Assembly (NCBI RefSeq): GCF_036388275.1
Contig: NZ_DASVSF010000103.1
Location: forward strand, 33,151-97,150
DNA length: 64,000 nt
Reading direction: 5' to 3'
Origin: Longimicrobium sp.
GTDB taxonomy: Bacteria > Gemmatimonadota > Gemmatimonadetes > Longimicrobiales > Longimicrobiaceae
Below, piece by piece: positions 49,457-58,403 of this stretch. The notes beneath the pieces were generated by a model, which was not told the DNA's origin, did not search any database, and was given only the letters and a program-made list of their open reading frames with translations. Both the position numbers and the translations under genes were made by a program. Every line of letters starts with the position of its first letter. The stretch's first letter is position 1.

Positions 49457-49510
49457 CCGGGGTGCGGGGTAGTCAAAAGAGCGCGGCTCGATTAACTTCG
49501 TCCGCTGTCC

Positions 49511-49583
49511 GCCACCTTAGCTCAGTTGGTAGAGCACTCGATTTGTAATCGAAAGGTCGTCGGTTCGATCCCGACAGGTGGCT
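49511..49583 (+). tRNA. tRNA-Thr (anticodon TGT)
   Basis: A 73-base cloverleaf: acceptor GCCACCT/AGGTGGC, D-arm GCTCAGTTGGTAGAGC, anticodon loop TTTGTAA with anticodon TGT, and T-arm with GGTTCGATCC. CCA is not encoded. The 27-43 pair is a mismatch, a small irregularity. Confidence 0.95.
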
Positions 49584-49664
49584 CTCTGGACGGAACGCCG
49601 CGGATTGCGGACGAGCCGGGGTTTCATTAGTTTTGTGTTCGCCGGCGCCCCAGCGCCGGTGTTT

Positions 49665-49737
49665 GCGGGAGTAGCTCAGTTGGTAGAGCGTCAGCCTTCC
49701 AAGCTGAATGTCGCCGGTTCGAGCCCGGTCTCCCGCT
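49665..49737 (+). tRNA. tRNA-Gly (anticodon TCC)
   Basis: A 73-base cloverleaf: acceptor GCGGGAG/CTCCCGC, D-arm GCTCAGTTGGTAGAGC, anticodon loop CTTCCAA with TCC, and T-arm with GGTTCGAGCC. It lies 81 bases after tRNA-Thr and is followed by a strong hairpin. CCA is not encoded. Confidence 0.96.
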
Positions 49738-49744
49738 CTTGTAA

Positions 49745-49783
49745 GTGAAGGCCCCGGCACCATTCAGGTGCTGGGGCCTTCAC
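49745..49783. terminator. Hairpin terminator after the tRNA pair
   Basis: GTGAAGGCCCC/GGGGCCTTCAC plus GCACC/GGTGC form a 16-pair stem with one mismatch (49745-49783), followed on the plus strand by TCATTTG. Confidence 0.8.
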
Positions 49784-49982
49784 TCATTTGAGACTCACCA
49801 CCTCGCATGAACGAAACCAGCCACAGCGGGCGTAACTGGAACTCCCCTGTCGTGTGGTGCGGGTGATGCCAGATGAAGATCGAGGAGCGGCGGACATAGC
49901 AGCAGACGCCGCCGGACGGCCTACCTATATGCGGCTCGCTATCGTCACGCACGGGAACCACTTCACGCAGCGCCTGCTCGCC
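49784..49982. other. Gap between tRNA terminator and PIN gene; island edge
   Basis: Nothing convincing is coded here. A 65-codon minus frame (49764-49961) has no ribosome-binding site or family resemblance. Base composition falls below that of the housekeeping genes from here to about 51700. Confidence 0.4.
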
Positions 49983-50447
49983 TCAGGCCAGATCGTCCCC
50001 GGCTAGTTCCGCGCGGTCGTGAAACACCAGCTTGAGCCGATCGCGTGCAACGAGTTGATAGTCGGTATCGTACGTCAGCAACGTGGCCCCCGCCGCCACA
50101 GCTACTGCCGCGACCCACAGCTTCCGGTCCGCTATCGCGTTCAGCGCGTTATCCAGCGCAGCGCCGATATCTGCGTACGCTGCAAGCACTGATTCATTGT
50201 TGATATCTACGACCACGAATTCCCGCAGCAGCGACTGCAGTTGAGCACGTTGTGTGTCCGTCCAGACGACGTGCCGACTCATCGAGAGTCGTCGCAGTTC
50301 ACCAACTGTAGTAATGGCGATCAACGGCCGGTCCGGCCTATCGCGAAGATTGTATCGCGCGACAACCGCTTGTCCGATTGCATCTCCTTTTGCCACATGA
50401 ACCACTAACCGCGTATCCAGAATGTGCAGTGCGCCGCTCGGCGTCAT
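49983..50447 (-). CDS. PIN-domain putative RNase toxin
   Basis: This 154-residue protein has PIN features: ALHILDTRLVVHVAKGD with the first Asp, TTVGELRRL with Glu, and the typical tail NAIADRKLWVAAVAVAAGATLLTYDTDYQLV with Asp. The usual DTN is DTR. It is the second gene of a two-gene unit, and its start overlaps the partner stop by 4 bases. PIN toxins cut RNA. Activity is inferred from motifs. Confidence 0.82.
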   Translation of the reverse strand: MTPSGALHILDTRLVVHVAKGDAIGQAVVARYNLRDRPDRPLIAITTVGELRRLSMSRHVVWTDTQRAQLQSLLREFVVVDINNESVLAAYADIGAALDNALNAIADRKLWVAAVAVAAGATLLTYDTDYQLVARDRLKLVFHDRAELAGDDLA

Positions 50448-51394
50448 GTCTGCTCCAGCGCTGCGATTACATCATCTGCCGATTCTTCTCCTGGCCACTG
50501 CCCAAATATAGCATTGATCCCGGAATGGCTTCCTTGCAACCTGAACAGGTCGCGTGGATCAAGCCTCCGGTCCATGGGGCGAGGAATCTTTGAGAACATC
50601 GCCAGATCGTTCACGGTCGCGAGATCAAGGTGCGCGGCCTCTACGCGCAACGGCACGCCCGAAGGGCGGAAATGCACTGGCCCGGTAAGGACAACGGACT
50701 GGCCCCATAACTCGGGTAGGCGTGTGGCGGAAACCTCATCGGCGAGGAAACCACGAAGCCGCGTCTCGCCAGCGTCCTGAAGTATCAAGGTGAATGCCCG
50801 ATCGCTGTAGCGGATCGCGTCGAGAACCCCTGCGAGCCTAGCTTGTCGGGGCGGCGGGGTCCGGTTGTGCAGCCGCTCGACTCGATGCAGGCCCGACGGG
50901 TCGATCACCACGACAGGACTGTCTGACCGGCCATTCGTGATCCGGACCGATTCTACTCCCGCAGTAAACAGCGGCGCGAACCGTTCGAAAACGCGGAGCA
51001 GCGGCGCGTCGAATGCGTCGCTGTCTGCCCGCCCCTCAAGCGCGTCGTCCAATCCACGGCTCAGAAGGGACATGGCAGTCTCATCACCGATCGGGCGATC
51101 ATCCTGAGTCAGGTCCAATCCGTACTGCCCGAAGCGATCAGGGCTCGTCTCACCCAGTGTAGGGGCCACGATCCGCAATCCGGGGAAGTCCTCAGCAATG
51201 AGCACTGAGAAATCGGCGGCTTGATTCAACCAGGCGGGCTGGGTACCCCGGGCCACACTCAGCCCCTCAACTTGGAGCCGAACGGCCCCTTTGGCGCTCG
51301 TGTAGAGAGCGTGAATCAACTGCTGCGTAATGGTCGCAGGAAGCCCGAAGTGACGGGCCGTTGAGCTCTCCAACTCTACCCGGTACTCTGCCAT
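50444..51394 (-). CDS. 316-residue PIN partner of unknown family, possible antitoxin
   Basis: The gene starts at ATG 51394 and overlaps the PIN gene by 4 bases. The protein has no signal or membrane segment. Residues 1-50 read like a strand/helix unit (YRVELESSTARHFGLPATITQQLIHALY); the middle contains alternating strands (SPVVVIDPSGLHRVERLHNRT, ESVRITNG). The C-terminal INAIFGQWPGEESADDVIAALEQT resembles the W-PG-[DE]-E-S tail of small antitoxins of PIN systems. At 316 residues it is far larger than typical antitoxins (60-100). I do not recognise residues 1-285. Confidence 0.7.
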   Translation of the reverse strand: MAEYRVELESSTARHFGLPATITQQLIHALYTSAKGAVRLQVEGLSVARGTQPAWLNQAADFSVLIAEDFPGLRIVAPTLGETSPDRFGQYGLDLTQDDRPIGDETAMSLLSRGLDDALEGRADSDAFDAPLLRVFERFAPLFTAGVESVRITNGRSDSPVVVIDPSGLHRVERLHNRTPPPRQARLAGVLDAIRYSDRAFTLILQDAGETRLRGFLADEVSATRLPELWGQSVVLTGPVHFRPSGVPLRVEAAHLDLATVNDLAMFSKIPRPMDRRLDPRDLFRLQGSHSGINAIFGQWPGEESADDVIAALEQT

Positions 51395-51838
51395 GTACTA
51401 TTCTCTCGACGGGGTTCGGCTGTCACGCCGTCTGATCATACACCGCCAATCGCGATTCGTCACGCTCTCAGTGTGCTTATTAGTCCGAGCCTGGAGGCCC
51501 TACTTTGCTGATCGACGTTTCGGCTCCGCCGTTACCCGGTCCATCGCAGGCATCTTCGAATCATAGGCGCGCCAGCTATCCTGCGCCAGCGTCGTGCCGG
51601 CCTGTGTATGGCGGGAAGGATGCCCGCCGGATTCCAAGCGAACAGCCGGCGATCGTCGAGTGGTTTCGCGGGAGCGATGGGTTAGCGCGGTAGGCACCGT
51701 TCCAGCCGCGATGCAGTCCGGCGCGGACCCGCTACGGACCTCGGCCCGGAGATCGCGTAGCGATAATCCACGGTTCGACAGCCGCCTACGAATCCCACGG
51801 CACTTCGCCGCGATTTACCGTCACGGAGGACATCGGAT
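51395..51838. other. 444-base gap upstream of the 316-residue gene
   Basis: The left part holds a promoter for the minus-strand operon (51435-51463). The short plus frames here (for example 51505-51693) have no ribosome-binding site or known motif. No strong repeats were seen apart from the operator-like palindrome at 51448. Confidence 0.4.
51435..51463 (-). promoter_or_regulatory. Promoter and palindromic operator of the PIN island operon
   Basis: On the minus strand GTGACG (51463-51458) and TATGAT (51440-51435) are 17 bases apart. The spacer contains the perfect 10-bp palindrome AATCGCGATT (51448-51457), a good candidate for autoregulation. Confidence 0.5.
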
Positions 51839-52264
51839 ATGCGAAAATTGCTGATGATCGCGGCTTGTGGAGCGCTGGCCGCCTGCGCCTCGAACTCGCC
51901 GCGCGTGATCTCGGCCCCGGCCCAGGCAGGCGCCCTCGACTGCGCCATGCGGACCATGGCTGGCCTGGGCTACAACCCCATCCAGGGCGGAGTGGCCGAC
52001 GGATACATCAAGTTCGACCGGTTCCGCGGATCGAACACCGGCCAGCGCGCCGCGGCCGCGCTCCCCGGCGTGGGCCGACCCACGGATGGCGACTACGTGC
52101 TGGTGAGCACCGCGGCCAACATGTTCCGCGTTTCCGTGTCGGCCTACAAGATGATCAACGGAGCGACGCGCACGTACGGGCCCAGCAGCGAGGCCGTGGG
52201 GCACGGCGAGATGCTCGTGGCCACGTGCGCGAACCCGGCGGCGGCCCAGCCCGGCTCGCGCTGA
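51839..52264 (+). CDS. Small lipoprotein of unknown function
   Basis: This 141-residue protein follows GGAGGAC by 8 bases. It has a lipobox (ACGALAACAS, Cys about 16). The mature part (ALDCAMRTMAGLGYNPIQGGVADGYIKFDRF) has two Cys residues that could pair, and it ends with a short Ala/Pro tail. It resembles the many small Gemmatimonadota lipoproteins without a named family. It is followed by a terminator. Confidence 0.75.
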   Translation: MRKLLMIAACGALAACASNSPRVISAPAQAGALDCAMRTMAGLGYNPIQGGVADGYIKFDRFRGSNTGQRAAAALPGVGRPTDGDYVLVSTAANMFRVSVSAYKMINGATRTYGPSSEAVGHGEMLVATCANPAAAQPGSR

Positions 52265-52284
52265 CACGCGTCTGCCGGCAACGC

Positions 52285-52320
52285 GAAGCCCCGGTGCCGC
52301 TCAGGTGCCGGGGCTTCTTC
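52285..52320 (+). terminator. Terminator after the small lipoprotein gene
   Basis: GAAGCCCCGG (52285-52294) pairs with CCGGGGCTTC (52308-52317); the inner TGCC/GGTG adds wobble pairs. TTCGTCTG follows. It lies 20 bases past the stop. Confidence 0.7.
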
Positions 52321-52403
52321 GTCTGCGCGGACGCCGTGTCGCGGGGCGCCGCGATCCGCTACTTTGATGCGACCCGCGACAAAGCTTTCTTCCCCCTGGT
52401 CCC

Positions 52404-55325
52404 GTGCCCCTCCGGATGCCATCCCTCCGCGTCCGCAAACCCCTCGCTTGGATGAGGCCACCCGCCGGATCGTGGTCGCGCGGGTTCGCCGCGGCCCTGC
52501 TCGCCGCATCCCACGCCGCCGCGCAGCCTTCACGTTCCCCCGTGGAAGCTCCACCCCGCTTCACCATCACGGGGTGGAGTACGGAGCACGGCCTTCCCTC
52601 AAACGTCGCCCGCGACATCCGCCAGACGCCGGACGGCTACCTGTGGCTCGCCTCGTTCGAGGGGCTGGTGCGCTTCGATGGCGTCGCGTTCCGTTCCTTT
52701 GCCGAGGCCGAGATCCCGGGGCTGGCCCGCGCCAGCTTCCGGCGCCTGGCCGTGGACCGGCGGGGCGCGCTGTGGGCGGCGAGCGAAACGGGCGGCGTCG
52801 TCCGGTGGGCGGGGGGCGAGTGGAAAGTGTTCACCACCCGCGACGGGCTGACGAGTGACCGGGTGACCGCGCTGCTCCCCGATCCCGACGGGTCGATGTG
52901 GGTGGGCACGCGCGCCGGCGTCAGCCGCATCGCCGGCGACCGGGTGACACGGCTGGCGCTCCCTGCGGGAGAGCCGGAGCCGGCGGCCACCGCACTGGCG
53001 CTGGACGGCGAGGGCGGGCTGTGGATCGGCACGGTCGCGTCGGGCGTGCTTCGGCACCGCGGGGGCGCGCTGACGCGGATCACGCGCCGCGACGGGCTGG
53101 GGGATGATCGTGTGACGGCGTTGCGCACGGATGGCGAGGGCGCGGTGTGGGTGGGGACTTTCGCCGGTGTGGCGCAGATCCACCAAGGCCGGGTCACCCG
53201 TCCGGGGGCGGCGAGCACCGCGCGTCCATCCCCCGTCAACGACCTGCTGCAGGACCCGGACGGCGCCTGGTGGCTGGCGGCGGACAATGGGCTCTTCCGC
53301 CTCCAAGGCGACCGGATTACCCCCGTGCCGCGGCCGGACGGCGAGGCGTTCACCCAGGTGGAGGGGCTGAGCGCCGACCGCGAGGGGAACGTGTGGATCG
53401 GCTCGCGCCAGGGCGGACTCTTCCGCCTGCGCAGGCCCACCGTACGCATGCTCACCAGCCGCGAGGGCCTGCCCCACGACTTCGCCGCCGCCATCACCGG
53501 CGACGGCGGGGGCGGGGCGTGGATCGCTACGCGCGGCGGCGTCGTCCATCGGTCCGCCTCGGGCTCGGTCGCGTACACCCGGGCCAGCGGGGCGCTGCGC
53601 GATGACGTGGCGCGCGACGTCCTGCGCGACCGGGCCGGCGACGTGTGGGTCGCCACCAACAGCGGCCTCACGCGGCTGCGGGGCGGGGGCGCGACCACGT
53701 ACACCGTGCGCGAGGGGCTTCCCGACGACCGCGTGCGGGTGCTGCTGGAGGACCGCGCCGGCGCGCTGTGGGTGGGCACGTACAACGGCCTCGCGCGGCT
53801 GGCGGGCGGAAAATGGACGCACTTCGGTCCGCGGCAGGGGCTGCCCGACGGCTACGTGCTTTCCCTTCACCAGGACCGGGGCGGCACGCTCTGGGTGGGC
53901 ACACAGTCCGCCGGGCTCTTTCGGCTGGATGGCGCGCGCTTTGTCCCCGGCCCCGCCGCGCTCGCCGCGCAGCCGGTCTTCCGCATGATGGACGACGCGG
54001 ACGGCACGCTGTGGGTGGGAACCTCGCGCGGGCTGGCGCGCCTCCGAGGCGGTCAGGTGGCGCTCTTCACCACGCGCAACGGGCTTCACGGGAATACCGT
54101 GTTCCAGGCGCTGGACGACGATGCGGGCGCGCTCTGGCTAACGGGGCCGTGGGGGATCGCCCGGGTGCCGCGGCGCGACCTGGAAGCCGTGGGCGCGGGC
54201 CGGGCGCGGATGGTGAACGGCAATGCCTTCGGCATCAGCGACGGGCTGGCGGCGCGGGAGGTCTCGTCCATCGGCGGGGCGTGGCGCGCTCCGGACGGCG
54301 TGCTTTACTTTCCGACACCGGCCGGCGTGGCGCTGATCGATCCCCGCCGGCTGCTGCGCAACGCGGTGCCGCTGCAGGCGCTGATCGAGCGCGTGGTCAC
54401 CAGCGACGGCGAGTCCAGCGGCGCGCGGGACGTGGTCGCCGCGCCCGGCCGGCACCGGCTGGAGATCCACTTCACCGCGCCCAGCTTCGTGTCGCCGGAC
54501 GAGCTGCGGTTCCGCTACCGACTGGAGGGGTTCGACGGCGGGTGGGTGGACGGCGGCACGCGTCGCGCCGCGTTCTACACCAACGTGCCGCCGGGCAGCT
54601 ACCGCTTTCGCGTGCAGGTGCGCAACGAGGACGGTGTCTGGAGCGGGAACACGGCATCGGTGTCGCTGCGTCTTCGGCCCTACTTCTGGCAGACGCGGTG
54701 GTTCTACGCCCTGGCCATCCTCCTGCTGGCGGCTGCCATCTTCGGGCTGCACCGGCTGCGGGTACGGGCTGCGGAGTTCGCCTCGCGGGAGGAGGTGCTG
54801 CGCGCCATGTCACTACGCGACGAGCTGACCGGCCTCTACAACCGCCGCGGCCTGCTGGCGCTGGCGGAGCAGCAGATCCATACGTCGGTGCGGCTGCGCG
54901 TGGGTTTTCACGTGCTGTTCGTAGACCTGGACCACCTCAAGCACATCAACGACACCCTGGGCCACGCGCAGGGCGACCAGGCGCTGCGCGACGCCGCCGG
55001 GCTGCTTCGCTCCACCTTCCGAAAGTCCGACGTGGTGGCGCGCCTGGGCGGCGACGAGTTCGCCGTGCTGGTGATCGGCCGCACGCCCGGCGACGCGTCG
55101 CCGCGGGGCGCGGAGGTCGCCATCGCGCGGCTGTACGACGCCATCGAGCACCACCTCGCCACCGTGCGCCGGCCCTACACCCTGTCGATGAGCGTCGGGG
55201 CCAGCCACTTCGATCCCGAGGCGCCGGCCACGCTGGAGGCCCTTCTCCAGCAGGCGGATGAGCAGATGTACGCCGACAAGCGCGTCCGCTCCGGCGCGCG
55301 CGCCACGCCCGGCCTCCCCGGCTGA
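52404..55325 (+). CDS. Beta-propeller sensor diguanylate cyclase (Reg_prop repeats, Y_Y_Y, GGDEF)
   Basis: This 973-residue protein starts at GTG 52404 (ATGs at 52416 and 52452 are alternatives). A signal segment leads to about a dozen Reg_prop repeats (DPDGSMWVGTRAGVSRI, DRAGALWVGTYNGLARL) forming two propellers, then a Y_Y_Y domain (LRFRYRLEGFDGGWVDGGTRR to GSYRFRVQV), a transmembrane helix (about 765-785), and a GGDEF domain. The GGDEF domain has DELTGLYNRRGL, VDLDHLKHINDTLGH and RLGGDEFAVLV. The inhibitory I-site RxxD lies five residues before GGDEF (RKSDVVARL). It likely makes cyclic di-GMP in response to a periplasmic ligand. Confidence 0.93.
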   Translation: MPLRMPSLRVRKPLAWMRPPAGSWSRGFAAALLAASHAAAQPSRSPVEAPPRFTITGWSTEHGLPSNVARDIRQTPDGYLWLASFEGLVRFDGVAFRSFAEAEIPGLARASFRRLAVDRRGALWAASETGGVVRWAGGEWKVFTTRDGLTSDRVTALLPDPDGSMWVGTRAGVSRIAGDRVTRLALPAGEPEPAATALALDGEGGLWIGTVASGVLRHRGGALTRITRRDGLGDDRVTALRTDGEGAVWVGTFAGVAQIHQGRVTRPGAASTARPSPVNDLLQDPDGAWWLAADNGLFRLQGDRITPVPRPDGEAFTQVEGLSADREGNVWIGSRQGGLFRLRRPTVRMLTSREGLPHDFAAAITGDGGGGAWIATRGGVVHRSASGSVAYTRASGALRDDVARDVLRDRAGDVWVATNSGLTRLRGGGATTYTVREGLPDDRVRVLLEDRAGALWVGTYNGLARLAGGKWTHFGPRQGLPDGYVLSLHQDRGGTLWVGTQSAGLFRLDGARFVPGPAALAAQPVFRMMDDADGTLWVGTSRGLARLRGGQVALFTTRNGLHGNTVFQALDDDAGALWLTGPWGIARVPRRDLEAVGAGRARMVNGNAFGISDGLAAREVSSIGGAWRAPDGVLYFPTPAGVALIDPRRLLRNAVPLQALIERVVTSDGESSGARDVVAAPGRHRLEIHFTAPSFVSPDELRFRYRLEGFDGGWVDGGTRRAAFYTNVPPGSYRFRVQVRNEDGVWSGNTASVSLRLRPYFWQTRWFYALAILLLAAAIFGLHRLRVRAAEFASREEVLRAMSLRDELTGLYNRRGLLALAEQQIHTSVRLRVGFHVLFVDLDHLKHINDTLGHAQGDQALRDAAGLLRSTFRKSDVVARLGGDEFAVLVIGRTPGDASPRGAEVAIARLYDAIEHHLATVRRPYTLSMSVGASHFDPEAPATLEALLQQADEQMYADKRVRSGARATPGLPG

Positions 55326-55455
55326 GCCGCGCCGCGCGGAAGCACGTGTAGGTTATTGCCCGGCATCGCGTTAGATTGATTGCGGCCCTGGCGCGCGATG
55401 TGCCCCCGCCGGCCGGAAACCTTTCCGGCAAGCCATTCGTGCGGTCGGTGCCATC

Positions 55456-56157
55456 ATGCGAAGCTCCCGGTTCCTGCTGCCCTTTTCACTCGGGGCGATC
55501 TCGATGCTCGGGCTGGTGCTCGCCGTCACCTGGTCCGCCCCCGACACGCTGGACCGCCTTCACGCGGCCCTCGGCTACCAGCACCCACCGTCTGCCGCCG
55601 CCTCCAAGGTGCCCGCGGCGACTCCGCCAGTCGCCGAGCCTCGCGTTGCCATCGCGGTCCCGCCGGCCGTACCCGCCGGACCGCCTCCCTCGCCAGCCGA
55701 AATAGTGCTGCCCGCGGCCGTTCCCGGGAACGCGCTGGAACTGCTGATCCCCGTGCAGGGCGTGCTGGCCGCGAGCCTGGTAAATACGTACGACCAGGCA
55801 CGCGGACAGGGCCGGCGCCACGACGCCATCGACATCATGGCGCCGCGCGGCACGCCGGTCCTGGCGTCGTCGGACGGAGTGGTGATGAAGCTGTTCCGGA
55901 GCGTCCGCGGCGGCATCACGCTCTACGAGCTGGCGCCCGACCGGCGCACCATCTACTACTACGCGCACCTGGACCGCTACGCGCCGGGGATGGCGGAGGG
56001 CAGGGCGCTGCGCCGCGGCGAGGTGCTGGGGTACGTGGGCGATACCGGCGACGCCGTGCCCGGCAACTATCACCTGCACTTCGAAGTGTCGACCACGGCG
56101 GATCCCAAGAAGTACTGGGGTGGCGTGCCCCAGAACCCGCATCCCCTGCTGCGGTAG
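55456..56157 (+). CDS. M23-family metallopeptidase (LytM-like)
   Basis: This 233-residue protein has a signal or anchor (about 5-28), a Pro/Ala-rich linker (about 45-95), and an M23 domain: LIPVQGVLAASLVNTYDQARGQGRRHDAIDIMAPRGTPVLAS (H...D zinc ligands), IYYYAHLDRYAPGM and GNYHLHFEVS (HxH). It cleaves peptidoglycan peptides in the periplasm, or acts as a regulator if degenerate, but the ligands are all present here. A strong hairpin follows. Confidence 0.92.
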   Translation: MRSSRFLLPFSLGAISMLGLVLAVTWSAPDTLDRLHAALGYQHPPSAAASKVPAATPPVAEPRVAIAVPPAVPAGPPPSPAEIVLPAAVPGNALELLIPVQGVLAASLVNTYDQARGQGRRHDAIDIMAPRGTPVLASSDGVVMKLFRSVRGGITLYELAPDRRTIYYYAHLDRYAPGMAEGRALRRGEVLGYVGDTGDAVPGNYHLHFEVSTTADPKKYWGGVPQNPHPLLR

Positions 56158-56203
56158 CGCTAGGATTGCTCCCGCTCCTGGCGGGCGCGACGTGAATGCA
56201 ACG

Positions 56204-56240
56204 GCGCCGCCGCCCCCTTCGCGGGGGCGGCGGCGCTTCG
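56204..56240 (+). terminator. Very stable hairpin after the M23 peptidase gene
   Basis: A perfect 14-bp stem GCGCCGCCGCCCCC/GGGGGCGGCGGCGC (56204-56217 with 56223-56236) has a 5-base loop. The tail TTCGTCGT is only weakly T-rich. Confidence 0.65.
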
Positions 56241-56387
56241 TCGTATCCGATCTGGCCTGGCTGGACCTCTTGGGCTATCGCGATCGGGGAAATTCGAGCG
56301 ATGGGACCGACAACGTTGCAGAGATGGAGGCGCTCCCGGGTGCCTTCCGCCGTCTGATCGCGATCCCCCGAACCCTCCGCACAACGC

Positions 56388-57530
56388 ATGTCTGATGATT
56401 TCCGCGCCTCGCTGATTGCCCACGCCAGGATCGCCATCGATCGATCCGGCCGAGCGGCGACAGAAGCCGCCACGAACCAGTATCTCGTCCTCCCCTTCAT
56501 CCAGTTCCTGGGATACGATCCGCTGGACCCCGACGAGGTGGTGCCCGAGTCGCACGCGTCGTTCTCCGACAAGTTCAAGAACCGGGTGGACTACGCGATC
56601 TGCCAGGCCGGAACGCCGGTGATCGCGATCGAGTGCAAGAAGGTCGGCGCGTTGAGCGAGGCCAACCGCGGGGAGCTGAAGGGCTACTTCAACGCCGTGC
56701 CTACGGTGAAGCTCGGGATCCTGACGGATGGCTTGGTCTACCAGCTCTATACCGACACGGGGCTGGAGAACATGATGGACGACCAGCCGTTCGCCATCCT
56801 GAACCTGGCGGACGTGGCGGAAGAGCGGGTGAGCGATACCGAGCTCGACGCGCTGCTCCGCGTGCGGAAGGGCACCTTCAACCCCGCCAACGTGGGGTCC
56901 GATGCTCGCCGCAAGATCTACGTGGGCGCGTACATGGACGCGCTCGACAAGGCGCTGTCGGACCCGGACGAGCGCTTCGTGCGCACCCTGCTGGACATGG
57001 CCAACATCGAGGGCCGGCGCACCACGAAGATGGTGGAGGAGCACGCGCCAATCGTCCGCGAAGCCGCGCAGGCCCTGCTGGACCGGAAGATCCTCGCCCG
57101 CGTGGGCTTCGCCGAACGGACGGACCTGGTGCGCGTGCCCGACGTAGTCGCCGCGCCCGTGCCAGCGGCGGAACCGGGGGAGCCTGCCCCAGCCGCCACG
57201 AACAGCACTGGCGTCGTCACCACGGACGTGGAGGTGCGGGTGAGGGACTACGTGCGCACCCGCCTGCCGTTCCTGATCGCGGGAGATGAAGAGCTGTTCG
57301 CGAAGCTGGGCAACATATCGAGCGTGGATTACAAGACGGTCTACTGCGTCTTCTACAAGCAGGAGCGGAAGGGCCGGATCTTCAACTTCTGGGAAAACCG
57401 CGGTCCCGCGCCATACCGGTTCGAGTTCCCGGCTGCGGATGGCAACGTGAGCGTCGAAACCGACAACCTCGCCGACATCGACGCGCACCTCCTCTCCACG
57501 TTCCGCCGCCGCGTCGAGGAGATGGGCTGA
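56388..57530 (+). CDS. Solitary HsdR-N-like PD-(D/E)XK nuclease-domain protein
   Basis: This 380-residue protein resembles the N-terminal nuclease domain of type I restriction subunit R: TNQYLVLPFIQFLGYDPLDPDEVVPE, then KNRVDYAICQAGTPVIAIECKKVG with the D...E-x-K core, and ELKGYFNAVPTVKLGILTDGLVYQLYTD. No helicase part, HsdM or HsdS follows. The C-terminal 120 residues (VRDYVRTRLPFLIAGDEELFAKLG to RRRVEEMG) form a separate domain. Such stand-alone proteins are widespread, and their role is unclear. Confidence 0.85.
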   Translation: MSDDFRASLIAHARIAIDRSGRAATEAATNQYLVLPFIQFLGYDPLDPDEVVPESHASFSDKFKNRVDYAICQAGTPVIAIECKKVGALSEANRGELKGYFNAVPTVKLGILTDGLVYQLYTDTGLENMMDDQPFAILNLADVAEERVSDTELDALLRVRKGTFNPANVGSDARRKIYVGAYMDALDKALSDPDERFVRTLLDMANIEGRRTTKMVEEHAPIVREAAQALLDRKILARVGFAERTDLVRVPDVVAAPVPAAEPGEPAPAATNSTGVVTTDVEVRVRDYVRTRLPFLIAGDEELFAKLGNISSVDYKTVYCVFYKQERKGRIFNFWENRGPAPYRFEFPAADGNVSVETDNLADIDAHLLSTFRRRVEEMG

Positions 57531-57581
57531 GGCAGGCGCGGTACGGTTGGATCGGAGCACCCCTTCCAACACGGCGGCTTT

Positions 57582-58325
57582 ATGGCATTCCGATTCAGAA
57601 AAAGCTTCAGGATCGCGCCGGGCGTGCGCATCAACGTGTCGACGTCGGGGCTGAGCACCACGCTGGGCCCCCGCGGGATGAGCGTCACCAAGGGAAAGCG
57701 CGGCACCTTCCTGAACGCGGGGATTCCGGGGACTGGGGTGAGCACGCGTGGCCGGCTCGGCGGCGGCGACTCGCTCACGGGCGGCGGTGACGAGGGCAAG
57801 GCGAGCGGCTGCGGCTGCGTGGGAGCCGGCGTCGCGGGGTTCTTCCTGCTGGTGCTCGCCGGCATGTGCGGCGACGCCACTCCACCCCACGCGCCGTACC
57901 CCGGCTACACGCCCGCGTACCGCCAATCATCCTCGGCCTACTCGGGCAGCGACAACGAAGGGGCATACACAGGCTCACGCGACGACTTCTACGTCCACGG
58001 CTCGATGAACGTACGGTCGCAGCCGAACAAGCATGCCGCCGTGGTCCGCACGCTCTCCCGGGGCGATCAGGTTACGCTTGGGGCCAAGGATGCGAACGGC
58101 TGGGCGCCGCTGTTCGACTACGCAGGCCGGCAGACGGGATATGTCTACCGGGCCAGCGACCTGGTGCGAACCCAGGCGCCCGCCGTGCGGTCCGCGGCAA
58201 CCAACGGATACTCCCGCCGATCGAGCGCCGAGTCGCGCGGCTACTACACCGGCCCGCGGGGCGGCTGCTACACCTACAGCGCCTCCGGACGCAAGCGGTA
58301 CGTAGACCGTTCCTACTGCAATTGA
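57582..58325 (+). CDS. DUF4236 and SH3-domain membrane protein
   Basis: This 247-residue protein begins with DUF4236 (MAFRFRKSFRIAPGVRINVSTSGLSTTLGPRGMSVTKG), continues with a Gly-rich linker and a transmembrane helix (about 83-97), then an SH3b domain (FYVHGSMNVRSQPNKHAAVVRTLSRGDQVTLGAKDANGWAPLF, about 136-190). It ends in YYTGPRGGCYTYSASGRKRYVDRSYC, a short Cys-containing tail seen in other small modules. The SH3b suggests a cell-wall or surface role. Confidence 0.82.
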   Translation: MAFRFRKSFRIAPGVRINVSTSGLSTTLGPRGMSVTKGKRGTFLNAGIPGTGVSTRGRLGGGDSLTGGGDEGKASGCGCVGAGVAGFFLLVLAGMCGDATPPHAPYPGYTPAYRQSSSAYSGSDNEGAYTGSRDDFYVHGSMNVRSQPNKHAAVVRTLSRGDQVTLGAKDANGWAPLFDYAGRQTGYVYRASDLVRTQAPAVRSAATNGYSRRSSAESRGYYTGPRGGCYTYSASGRKRYVDRSYCN

Positions 58326-58403
58326 GGCGTAAGGGCAGGCCAGCAGCAATCAGGTCGCAGCCCTATCGGGAGGCATAGCGCTGGGTGGCAGAAAGAGCGG
58401 AGG

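Noticed and set aside
51505..51693. 62-codon plus-strand frame in the gap before the small lipoprotein gene
   Set aside because: No ribosome-binding site, no motif, and a Pro/Ser/Arg-rich random-looking product.
49511..51840. Integrated element with tRNA-derived attachment sites
   Set aside because: No second copy of the tRNA-Gly or tRNA-Thr 3' end and no integrase was found, so only a lower-GC island is claimed.
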